Shown in pieces: positions 16,101 to 21,207 of a stretch of DNA of 21,207 bases. The notes under the pieces are model-generated. The model was not told the DNA's origin, searched no databases, and saw only the letters and a list, made by a program, of their open reading frames with translations. The DNA lies in IMG/VR virus record IMGVR_UViG_3300042446_002231, positions 1 to 21,207 of that record, one strand, 5' to 3'. Source of the stretch: a virus. Within the stretch, counting starts at the first letter, position 1; each line of letters opens with the position of its first letter. The position numbers and the translations under genes were made by a program.

Positions 16101-17772
16101 AGTATACGCAGATGAAATGGATCCGGTAGAAGCGTCAGCTATCGTAGCGTGTGGACTAGTTGCTGGTTCTATACCAGTTACGCCTCCGCGCTCATGGTTT
16201 GACAACCCTCAGCTACGTCAGGCAACACCTTTGACGGTAGATGAAGACGGACGAGTATTTGGTCACATCGCCGCGTGGCATGTTGATCATATCGGAATGT
16301 CCTTTGGAACCCGCCCACCGCGCTCGAAGAGCAAGTACGCCTATTTTCACACAGGAGTTGTTCGTACAGATGACAATACAGATATTCCTGTAGGTCAATT
16401 AACATTAGCAGGAGGCCACGCCTCACTAGAAGCATCAGCATCCGAGGCTGCTCGTCACTATGACGATACAGGCTCAGCAATCGCAGATGTTCACGCTGGA
16501 GAAGATGCCTTTGGTATCTGGGTCTCCGGTGCTCTTCGCCCAGGCACATCTCCAGAGCAGGTTCGCGCGCTTCGTGCGTCTGCACCTTCCGGTGACTGGC
16601 GTCCAATCAAGGGACAACTTGAGCTCGTTGCCGTATGTCAGGTAAACGTTCCAGGGTTCCCTATCGCACGGGCTCGTGTAGCCTCAGGCGCGGTTATGGC
16701 ATTAGTTGCGGCAGGTGCCCAGGTACTTGCACGCATGAAGTCAGATCCGGTCACAGAATTAAGCTCTAGAATTGAAAAACTTGAGCAGTTAGAAAATGCA
16801 CAACTTTCTGCAAAAGCGGATGTCGCAAAGGCAAGGTTTACTGAAGTTCGTGAAGAGAAGGAAGCTCAGCTTTCAAATAAGGCAGCTGAAGCCTACGCCC
16901 GTATCTACGGTGCGCCTAAGTATGATGATAACTTCGGATACATCTCTCGTGAGAAGCGTCAAAAGCTAGCCAAGGAAGGCAAGGCTCTTCCAGACGGTTC
17001 TTACCCAATTACGAACCTTGATTCCCTAAAGGATTCAATCCAAGCATACGGTCGTTCTAAGCCTGGCAAGCGAGCAGCCGTTCGTCGCCACATTAAAAAG
17101 ATGGCTCGTAAGTTTGATCGCCCAGATCTTATCCCAGAAAACTGGAAATCACTCTCTATGGTAGATGAAGAGGTTAGCGATCTTCGTTCACGTTTGGCAG
17201 AGCTTTCTGCTGCGCTAGGCGATGATATGGGAAAAACATTAGCGGTTGAGGCTCAAGAGCAGGGTAAATACACACCTGACACTCAACCGCGCGATGAAAA
17301 AGGCAAGTTTCGTGTAGTTCTAGCGCGTATCAAGCAGGATCTTGGTGACGCTGGGCTGCAGGACGTAGTACAAAAGGTATCTGAGGCAGAAGAGCTTAAC
17401 GAGGTCGGTAACTACCAAGACGCGGCTAAGGCTGCCAACGATGTTATAGGTATCGTAGACAGACTAGACGCCGGAGCCTTAAACCCACAGGCAATAGAAA
17501 ATGTTCGCTCCTCGGCAAAAGCCCTAGGTGAGGTTATTGCTAACCTTCCCCTACCGTTTGGGAGTGATACGGAGAAGGTTCGCTACAGCGATCTTCCTCC
17601 AGCTTTAAAAAATCTTATGGACGATATGCTGTCACGAGTGACAGAGAAGATCGGTGCAAAAGACGCTGAAGAGGCAACCGTGGGCTTGCGGTCCTTTATG
17701 TCGGGTGGAGACTACTATACTCAACAGGAGATTTCCTCTGAGTTAAGTAAACTTCTTCGACTATTAACCTAG
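13171..17772 (+). CDS. Multidomain capsid maturation (prohead) protease
   Basis: 1533 residues. I chose ATG 13171 because AAGGGA lies 9 bases upstream; an in-frame ATG at 13150 lies inside the previous gene. In order: a small N-terminal unit; a phage cassette at about 77-180 (EEAKRGLEWRKEYDRGGTPV to GRIAWALWGGDAGWKWA); RDKTGKF and an SH3/KOW-like domain (364-420); two actinophage-type domains (about 570-660, and 690-770 with RRYWTVGKGALKIRW). The HK97-type serine protease is at about 800-960, with candidate His859 (DEGHNGSVVVG) and Ser907 (GVSADLD), then ARVMAVTLVPKPAFQ. Residues 1003-1170 (RVFGHIAAWHVDH ... GDWRPIKGQLELVAV ... VNVPGFP) accompany actinophage proteases. A DUF6582-like unit follows (1256-1325), then RDEKGKF (1374-1380) and a helical tail. 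HK97 gp4 is only about 225 residues. It probably cleaves the capsid extension and perhaps itself. Confidence 0.85.
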   Translation: MHIVGKNGSHVLFSNENSGVIIDVDDNTVVDSGSLSALIASAKWHDGSIEFDESTAELAQAALTTLDVSIVSSAGRMYTIPKGAQEEAKRGLEWRKEYDRGGTPVGVNSARTLAKGGQIGIEKVRHIAKYFPRHEIDKKATGYQPGEKGFPSRGRIAWALWGGDAGWKWAQAIVERENKKALRADGYTDRGYEEDQYTYATDTSYDADVDAFKLAAATDNGAVEFLARMRMDGSGIDRLYKVDEAYNVSVWDAGFWHSMPETNSDFASYDLALDNPDDTVEKTHVEIDAESALFISACLQENPGHYISLFDINYDEADMILKAASELDYTFIDRVVTAAAEAPVPGDGNYTPEERAQNADKQVRDKTGKFSKVGSRVVIGGDTEKGTGNIIALDPAKQSVRVRLDSGSVVDVPANATESEATASPTSSTQAPIEFEGLDTSGILGEPRVPIDRPNARIPGTLPALSPEDLGKMMGDWPAWVKSQRDAFNAAKVSAPDAPKPIKTITGKDQIPNIEKPAYLTELEELTGAKLEFDPYKHPLLEPFLNKKVQGSDGKFYYPNKSYYQPIIRGSAEKAGKSKEVTPATSDVQPLFFAIVSQDDPGAVLELVSLVPASSTSTDPMTYIRKDSKWMREEAILADLNSPTPPPVVPLDGESLKSVIEQVDGIVPVVSSGYSDSDIITVLWGANGNVMVMTAAGGADRNRGNAETLRRYWTVGKGALKIRWNTPGDWTRCYRNLKKYMGPRAKGYCSLRHHEVTGMWPGDKNNPGMNKGAFAIDGINSYEEVLAASTLSARAADARSRVITAGAEIIPVDGGAFRIPLVIPEDLESGDGRKFKKGAIEIRELPLPLMWQIKTDEGHNGSVVVGRIDFMERTENGIGNATGVFDSGAYGQEAERLVREGFIRGVSADLDQFEASQHTVELSEDEDAGKIGTDKLMITHARVMAVTLVPKPAFQECQIYLVNNDKKQEDIVVIPDGVYADEMDPVEASAIVACGLVAGSIPVTPPRSWFDNPQLRQATPLTVDEDGRVFGHIAAWHVDHIGMSFGTRPPRSKSKYAYFHTGVVRTDDNTDIPVGQLTLAGGHASLEASASEAARHYDDTGSAIADVHAGEDAFGIWVSGALRPGTSPEQVRALRASAPSGDWRPIKGQLELVAVCQVNVPGFPIARARVASGAVMALVAAGAQVLARMKSDPVTELSSRIEKLEQLENAQLSAKADVAKARFTEVREEKEAQLSNKAAEAYARIYGAPKYDDNFGYISREKRQKLAKEGKALPDGSYPITNLDSLKDSIQAYGRSKPGKRAAVRRHIKKMARKFDRPDLIPENWKSLSMVDEEVSDLRSRLAELSAALGDDMGKTLAVEAQEQGKYTPDTQPRDEKGKFRVVLARIKQDLGDAGLQDVVQKVSEAEELNEVGNYQDAAKAANDVIGIVDRLDAGALNPQAIENVRSSAKALGEVIANLPLPFGSDTEKVRYSDLPPALKNLMDDMLSRVTEKIGAKDAEEATVGLRSFMSGGDYYTQQEISSELSKLLRLLT

Positions 17773-17776
17773 AAAA

Positions 17777-17782
17777 TATAAT
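17777..17782 (+). promoter_or_regulatory. Candidate -10 box for the major capsid gene
   Basis: A perfect TATAAT lies 5 bases after the protease stop in an AT-rich patch. The best upstream -35-like sequence is TTCGAC at 17756-17761, only 15 bases away, so the promoter is not convincing on consensus alone. A dedicated capsid promoter would fit the need for high expression. Confidence 0.35.
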
Positions 17783-17807
17783 GTATTATTCAATCTAGGT
17801 GGAGTGC

Positions 17808-17826
17808 CTTAATGCGCCGCATTAAG
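17808..17826 (+). promoter_or_regulatory. Perfect hairpin at the leader start codon
   Basis: CTTAATGC (17808-17815) pairs perfectly with GCATTAAG (17819-17826) around a 3-base loop. The ATG of the 10-codon leader sits in the 5' arm. No T-run follows, so it is not an intrinsic terminator. It could modulate initiation at the leader. Confidence 0.5.
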
Positions 17827-17844
17827 TCCCTCGGCCTTGACTGA
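17812..17844 (+). CDS. Candidate 10-codon leader open frame before the major capsid gene
   Basis: ATG 17812 opens MRRIKSLGLD and stops at TGA 17842-17844. AGGTGGAG (17797-17804) ends 7 bases before the ATG, an excellent ribosome-binding site. The codons for SLG overlap a segment complementary to the capsid Shine-Dalgarno. The product is too short to have its own enzymatic role; if real it is a leader whose translation opens or closes mRNA structure. No homology argument is possible at this length. Confidence 0.4.
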   Translation: MRRIKSLGLD

Positions 17845-17898
17845 TTAGCGAGATGAACTAACTAATCTTGTTCATCATGACTGGCCCAGAGGAGGGAC
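17826..17898 (+). promoter_or_regulatory. Candidate anti-Shine-Dalgarno structure in the capsid leader
   Basis: GTCCCTC (17826-17832) is a perfect reverse complement of GAGGGAC (17892-17898), which contains the capsid Shine-Dalgarno. The adjoining GGCC (17833-17836) can pair with GGCC (17883-17886), giving 11 pairs with a 5-base bulge. Enclosed between the arms are GATGAAC (17852-17858) with GTTCATC (17870-17876), and GATTAG (17843-17848) with CTAATC (17862-17867). The latter two interleave as in an H-type pseudoknot. Confidence 0.5.
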
Positions 17899-17899
17899 A

Positions 17900-19942
17900 G
17901 TGGACCAAATTAAAACAATGCTTGACACCCTGACTGAGCTCAACGAGGAACAACTCGCTGACCTACAGACAGCCATCGTCAATGAGTTTGAAACGGTTGA
18001 GAAGGAAGATCCTACTCCTCAGACAGTAGACGCCATGACATCACTAGCCGATATGCTTGACACCGTTCGCGGTGAAATCAAGGGTCGCGCAGCTGCAGCT
18101 GAAGAGCTTGCAGCACGTGCTGCGGAAGCAGCAATGCGTGTTAAAGGCCAAGAAGATGCTCCTGCAGAAGATGCTCCAGAAGGTGATAAGCCTGCTGAAG
18201 AAGCTCCTGCTGAAACTGAAGAGAAGCCTGAAGAGGCTCCTGAAGAAGAGAAAAAGGAAATGCCTATGGCAGCGTCAACGTCTGTAGAAACAGGATCTGA
18301 GCTTTCAACCTCAGTAGAACCTACAGAAACAACAGAGACAACAGAGCCTGTAGCTGAACTTTCAGCTCCAGAAGAAGTTGTTGCAACTGAGATCGAACCA
18401 GCAGCTGAGGCTGCTGTAGAGGTCGAAGCTGCTGCAGAAGCAACAGTCGAGGCAACTCCACAAGCTGAGCTTTCAGTAGTAGAAGAAGTACTAACAGAAT
18501 CGACCGAACCTGAAGTTGTCGCAGAAGCACCTGCTGAAGAAGCAGTTGTAGCGTCAGTTGAAGAAGAGGTACCATCAACAGAACCAGAAACAATCGAAGC
18601 GCCAATCGCGCAGGAAGATCAGGAGGCACCAGTGACCGCCGCCGCAAACAACGAGTTGGACGCTTTAATCGAAGCTCCAGCTGATCGCCGCCCTGTTGCT
18701 CAGGTATCAGCTGCTGCAGTGGCAATCACTGCTGGCGCTGACATTCCTGGCTACACAGCTGGCAGTTCAATTGACGATATGAGTGGAGTTGCCGAAGCAA
18801 TGGCAAAGCGTATCCACACACTACGTCGTGTAAATGGTGGAGATGGAGAGCAGCACATCGTTGCTTCTGTCACCACACAGTACCCAGAAGATCGCACTCT
18901 TTCAACAGATGCAGAATCTAACTGGAACAAGATCCAGAAGGTAGTCGGACCAGAGGCACTTGTTGCATCTGGCGGACACCAGGCTCCATTCGAAGTTAAG
19001 TACGACATCTTCGGTCTTGGCACAGCAGTACGCCCAGTCCGCGATTGCCTACCTCGCTTCCAAGCAGATCGTGGCGGTATCCGCTACATCGTTCCACCAG
19101 TTCTATCTGACTACGGCTCAGCCGTGGGCATCTGGACTGCTGCAAACGATTCAGCAGAAACACCATCACCAGCAGCTAAGCTAAGCTTGACTGTAGCAGC
19201 AGCATCTGAGACAACAGTCTCAACAGACGCTGTAACACTACAGCTACAGTTTGGTAACCTTCTAACACGTGCATATCCTGAATTGATCGCTCGTCACAAC
19301 GAGCTTGGTCTAATCCAGCATGCACGCGAGGCTGAAGGCAACCTTCTAACAAAGATCGGCACAGCATCAACAGCTGTTACATCAACATCTGTTGTTGGTC
19401 TTGCTCGTGACTTCCTAGTCCAGCTTGGCCGCGCTGCAACAGCTTACCGTTCACGTCACCGCCTAGAAGCAGATGCGCCACTTCGCGTTATCATGCCAGC
19501 GTGGATCAAGGACGCAATGGCTGCTGACTTAACTCTATCAATGCCTGGAGATTCAACTCTCAATGCATATGCAGAGATCGAAGGCTACATTGCAGCACGT
19601 GGCATCAACGTATGCTACTCACTCGACATCGCTGGTGGAACAGCAGCATTTGCTGCTCAAGATGGTGGCGCAATGAACGAGTTCCCAGATACATTCATCT
19701 GGTACATGTTCGCTGAAGGTTCATTCTTGTTCCTTGACGGCGGCACAATGGATCTCGGAATTATCCGTGACTCAACACTCGTTGGCACAAACGACTACAA
19801 GATGTTCGTTGAAACCTTCGAGAACGTTGCAAAGGTTGGCGTTGAATCTCTCAAGGTGACATCAACAATCAGCGTAAACGGTGTAGCTTCTGCACTACGC
19901 GACCTACTTGGTGGCGCATCAGCAGCAACAGTCGAATACTAA
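17900..19942 (+). CDS. Major capsid protein (HK97-fold type) with N-terminal scaffold-like extension
   Basis: 680 residues, starting at GTG 17900 with GAGGAGGG upstream; no in-frame start exists before an upstream stop at 17846. Residues 1-82 are helical and look like the delta/scaffold domain of HK97-type capsids. Residues 84-246 are a Glu/Ala/Pro/Thr low-complexity stretch. The capsid fold is about 290-680 (VRPVRDCLPRFQADRGGIRY, LLTRAYPELIARHNELGLIQ, PLRVIMPAWIKDAMAADLTL, ending IRDSTLVGTNDYKMFVETFE). This is the pattern of actinophage major capsid proteins. The extension is expected to be removed by the protease encoded just upstream; the cut site is probably near 240-280, by position only. 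Codon use is strongly biased (CGT/CGC, AAG, AAC), consistent with high expression. Confidence 0.85.
   Translation: MDQIKTMLDTLTELNEEQLADLQTAIVNEFETVEKEDPTPQTVDAMTSLADMLDTVRGEIKGRAAAAEELAARAAEAAMRVKGQEDAPAEDAPEGDKPAEEAPAETEEKPEEAPEEEKKEMPMAASTSVETGSELSTSVEPTETTETTEPVAELSAPEEVVATEIEPAAEAAVEVEAAAEATVEATPQAELSVVEEVLTESTEPEVVAEAPAEEAVVASVEEEVPSTEPETIEAPIAQEDQEAPVTAAANNELDALIEAPADRRPVAQVSAAAVAITAGADIPGYTAGSSIDDMSGVAEAMAKRIHTLRRVNGGDGEQHIVASVTTQYPEDRTLSTDAESNWNKIQKVVGPEALVASGGHQAPFEVKYDIFGLGTAVRPVRDCLPRFQADRGGIRYIVPPVLSDYGSAVGIWTAANDSAETPSPAAKLSLTVAAASETTVSTDAVTLQLQFGNLLTRAYPELIARHNELGLIQHAREAEGNLLTKIGTASTAVTSTSVVGLARDFLVQLGRAATAYRSRHRLEADAPLRVIMPAWIKDAMAADLTLSMPGDSTLNAYAEIEGYIAARGINVCYSLDIAGGTAAFAAQDGGAMNEFPDTFIWYMFAEGSFLFLDGGTMDLGIIRDSTLVGTNDYKMFVETFENVAKVGVESLKVTSTISVNGVASALRDLLGGASAATVEY
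18149..18637 (+). repeat. Low-complexity Glu/Ala/Pro/Thr coding stretch
   Basis: Residues 84-246 of the capsid precursor are built from short irregular repeats such as EAP, AEA, PAEE and TETTE. The (A/S)ELS motif occurs at residues 134-137, 152-155 and 189-192. The stretch is strongly acidic. It probably lies inside the prohead before cleavage and may act as a scaffold or protease target. Confidence 0.7.
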
Positions 19943-19960
19943 AATTCGATAAGTCGTGGA

Positions 19961-19986
19961 GGGAGCGCTCAGCAATGGGCGCTCCC
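19961..19986 (+). promoter_or_regulatory. GC-rich hairpin downstream of the major capsid gene
   Basis: GGGAGCGC (19961-19968) pairs perfectly with GCGCTCCC (19979-19986), with a 10-base loop. No T-run follows, so read-through into the next gene is likely. The 5' arm contains part of a strong Shine-Dalgarno (GGAGGGAG, 19958-19965), so the stem could hide that site. It may also protect the 3' end of the capsid message. Confidence 0.5.
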
Positions 19987-20022
19987 GATACGAAGAACAA
20001 CATAGCTAAAACCAACTTTTAA
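19975..20022 (+). CDS. Candidate 15-codon open frame between the capsid genes
   Basis: ATG 19975 opens MGAPDTKNNIAKTNF and stops at TAA 20020-20022. GGAGGGAG ends 9 bases upstream, which is good spacing. The stop is 3 bases before the AGGAAG of the next gene, so ribosomes finishing it could reinitiate there. The Shine-Dalgarno and the first codons lie in a GC-rich hairpin. It may be a translated leader or an accident of the hairpin sequence. Confidence 0.3.
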   Translation: MGAPDTKNNIAKTNF

Positions 20023-20041
20023 GTTAGGAAGTACATTCAAG

Positions 20042-20920
20042 ATGGCCTTTACGGGAGTATTTGAAGCACCTGAGATTGTGGGTGCTAATTTTGGTCTACT
20101 TGGCTGTGTTAAACCTCAGACTAATTTAGACGAAGATCAATGGGTACGCGGTTTTTCTCAGTATTGGGACAGCGGAGTATATTCCGCTAAAAACTGGGAT
20201 GATACAGACACAACATCATATACAATTGCAAGTAATGCAACACCTGCTCGTTATCTAGAAGTTAAACCATTTTTTGTTGAGGTTGAGGACTATCGCTCAA
20301 CTCTAGGTCTACTTGGTATAGACCATATTGAAAGACTTAAGCGTCAGTTAGAGTGTATTACACAAAAGGCTCTTGAAACAGAGCTGTGGGACGGTGCAGT
20401 TCGCATTGGCGCTAGCCATGCAAATCGAGCACTAGTAGATCCTGCCGCTACGATACTTAACTCAGGTACAGCATTATCCGCTCGTCGCGCACTAGCGCTT
20501 CTTGAGCAGACAATTGGAGAATCTTCAGCGTGCGGAATCCAAGGAGTCATTCACATGACACGCGACGTTGCGGCGCTTGTTGCAAGCTCGAACTTAGTCT
20601 ATCCTTCAGCTGATAGCGGCGACACCTTCCTTAGAACTGTTGGTGGCACTCCTATCGTGATTGGTTCTGGCTACTCAGGAGCAGGCCCAACCGACGCGGC
20701 CGGAGACTCAGAGACACCTACCGCGACAAACAAATGGATGTACGCGACAGGAGACGTCAGGGTTATTCTTGGCGGTATTGACGTTGTTAACGATAACCTA
20801 GCCCAGGGCTACGACGTATCAGGCAACGCGAACAACATGCTTCTTAAGGCAATCCGCCCGGCAGCAGTGTACTTTGACTCGTCTGTTCACGCAGCAGTCA
20901 GGATCGATCTAACCGCGTAA
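20042..20920 (+). CDS. Second head structural protein, possibly capsid-fold related
   Basis: 292 residues, starting at ATG 20042 with AGGAAG 10 bases upstream. Notable stretches are KPFFVEVEDYRSTLGLLGID, then a helix with QKALETELWDGAVRIGASHA (about 110-129), GVIHMTRDVAALVASSNLVY (about 166-185), IVIGSGYSGAGP, and DNLAQGYDVSGNANNMLLKA followed by IRPAAVYFDSSVHAAVRI. I recognise this as an actinophage structural protein encoded directly after the major capsid gene. The order (E-loop-like acidic part, LW.GA helix, sheet with RPAAVYF near the end) resembles an HK97-type fold. A vertex protein or minor capsid protein would fit; a head-tail connector is an alternative. It has no long N-terminal extension, so it may not need proteolysis. 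Confidence 0.65.
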   Translation: MAFTGVFEAPEIVGANFGLLGCVKPQTNLDEDQWVRGFSQYWDSGVYSAKNWDDTDTTSYTIASNATPARYLEVKPFFVEVEDYRSTLGLLGIDHIERLKRQLECITQKALETELWDGAVRIGASHANRALVDPAATILNSGTALSARRALALLEQTIGESSACGIQGVIHMTRDVAALVASSNLVYPSADSGDTFLRTVGGTPIVIGSGYSGAGPTDAAGDSETPTATNKWMYATGDVRVILGGIDVVNDNLAQGYDVSGNANNMLLKAIRPAAVYFDSSVHAAVRIDLTA

Positions 20921-20973
20921 AATATACGTATTAGCAGACAGTTATACATCAAAAATAAGGAGAAAAACAAACA

Positions 20974-21207
20974 ATGGCAACTCAAGAATACGCCGCCAGT
21001 ATTCAGGGCGTCTCAATTCGAGTAACTCGACTTGACGCGTCTGGTACACTCCTAAATGAGCCTGGCGACAGCTACACAACATCTGCATTCATGCGTCTCT
21101 CATTCACACCTGAATACGAAGAGGGCGATGAAATTACAGAAAAAGGCGCTAACGGCGCTGTCTGCGTTACATACAAGTCTCCAGATACACTAAAGCGTAT
21201 CACAATG
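20974..21207 (+). CDS. Start of a phage structural protein (runs off the window)
   Basis: The first 78 codons are present, from ATG 20974 with AAGGAGA 10 bases upstream; the gene continues past the window end. Visible features are SIQGVSIRVTRLDASGTLL, FTPEYEEGDEI, GANGAVCVTYKSPDTLKRI. The beta-rich, acidic character and the position two genes after the major capsid gene suggest a head completion or tail tube-like protein of actinophage type. Exact role cannot be set from the fragment. Confidence 0.6.
   Translation, partial: MATQEYAASIQGVSIRVTRLDASGTLLNEPGDSYTTSAFMRLSFTPEYEEGDEITEKGANGAVCVTYKSPDTLKRITM

Noticed and set aside
17877-17933. ATG 17877 as an alternative start near the capsid gene
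   Set aside because: It is out of frame with the capsid gene and reaches a stop after 18 codons; GTG 17900 has the well-spaced GAGGAGGG.
18321-18725. Leucine-rich 134-codon minus-strand open frame
   Set aside because: It is the antisense of the Glu/Ala low-complexity part of the capsid gene, where GCT/GAA codons read backwards give Leu and Gln and avoid stops.
19961-19986. Intrinsic terminator after the major capsid gene
   Set aside because: The stem is strong but is followed by GATACG rather than a T-run, and the next head gene starts 55 bases later without a clear promoter.
1-21207. tRNA genes, CRISPR arrays, insertion sequences, integrase or attachment sites
   Set aside because: No cloverleaf-like segments, regularly spaced repeats, transposase-like frames or terminal inverted repeats were seen on either strand by eye.

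Overview
The window reads as the head-morphogenesis module of a tailed double-stranded DNA phage or prophage (Caudoviricetes). Every convincing gene is on the + strand and they are tightly packed, with 4-base ATGA overlaps and a TAATG overlap. The portal, the membrane protein of the DUF1360 type, the very large multidomain maturation protease and the capsid genes all resemble actinobacteriophage versions. Base composition is moderate and arginine codons are mostly CGT/CGC, unlike typical high-GC actinophages. My inference, from sequence style only, is a phage of a moderate-GC actinobacterium such as a freshwater planktonic lineage.

Layout. Positions 1-113 hold the end of a cell-wall-binding (probably endolysin) gene, followed by an intrinsic terminator (129-163). 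A control region (about 181-343) with short repeats leads into a two-HTH DNA-binding protein (344-835), a small CxxC protein (832-1224) and a small membrane protein (1221-1538). Next come the portal (1578-3293), a cysteine-rich multidomain protein (3299-5107), a 2495-residue multidomain protein (5107-12594) and an orphan 187-residue gene (12606-13169). These are followed by a 1533-residue capsid maturation protease (13171-17772), the major capsid protein with an N-terminal scaffold-like extension (17900-19942), a second capsid-type protein (20042-20920) and the start of another structural gene (20974 onward). No terminase, integrase or tail genes lie inside the window.

How the genes work together. 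The portal forms the DNA entry vertex. The protease should process the capsid precursor, whose first roughly 250 residues are coiled-coil plus acidic low-complexity sequence, and probably other head proteins. The 602- and 2495-residue proteins sit where MuF-like or internal virion proteins are usually encoded, so they are probably carried in the head.

Most notable observations. (1) The 2495-residue protein ends in a domain with the complete motif set of a PI3K/HipA-like kinase, and a GNAT-like acetyltransferase fold precedes it; it looks like an effector-bearing virion protein. (2) A roughly 1.7-kb AT-rich, AGA-rich island lies inside that same open frame. (3) The 127-base leader of the major capsid gene contains a 10-codon open frame with its own Shine-Dalgarno sequence, and that frame carries a perfect complement of the capsid Shine-Dalgarno. 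It also has a possible pseudoknot. This looks like a translation-coupled switch. (4) A second short open frame with a strong Shine-Dalgarno inside a GC-rich hairpin precedes the next structural gene.
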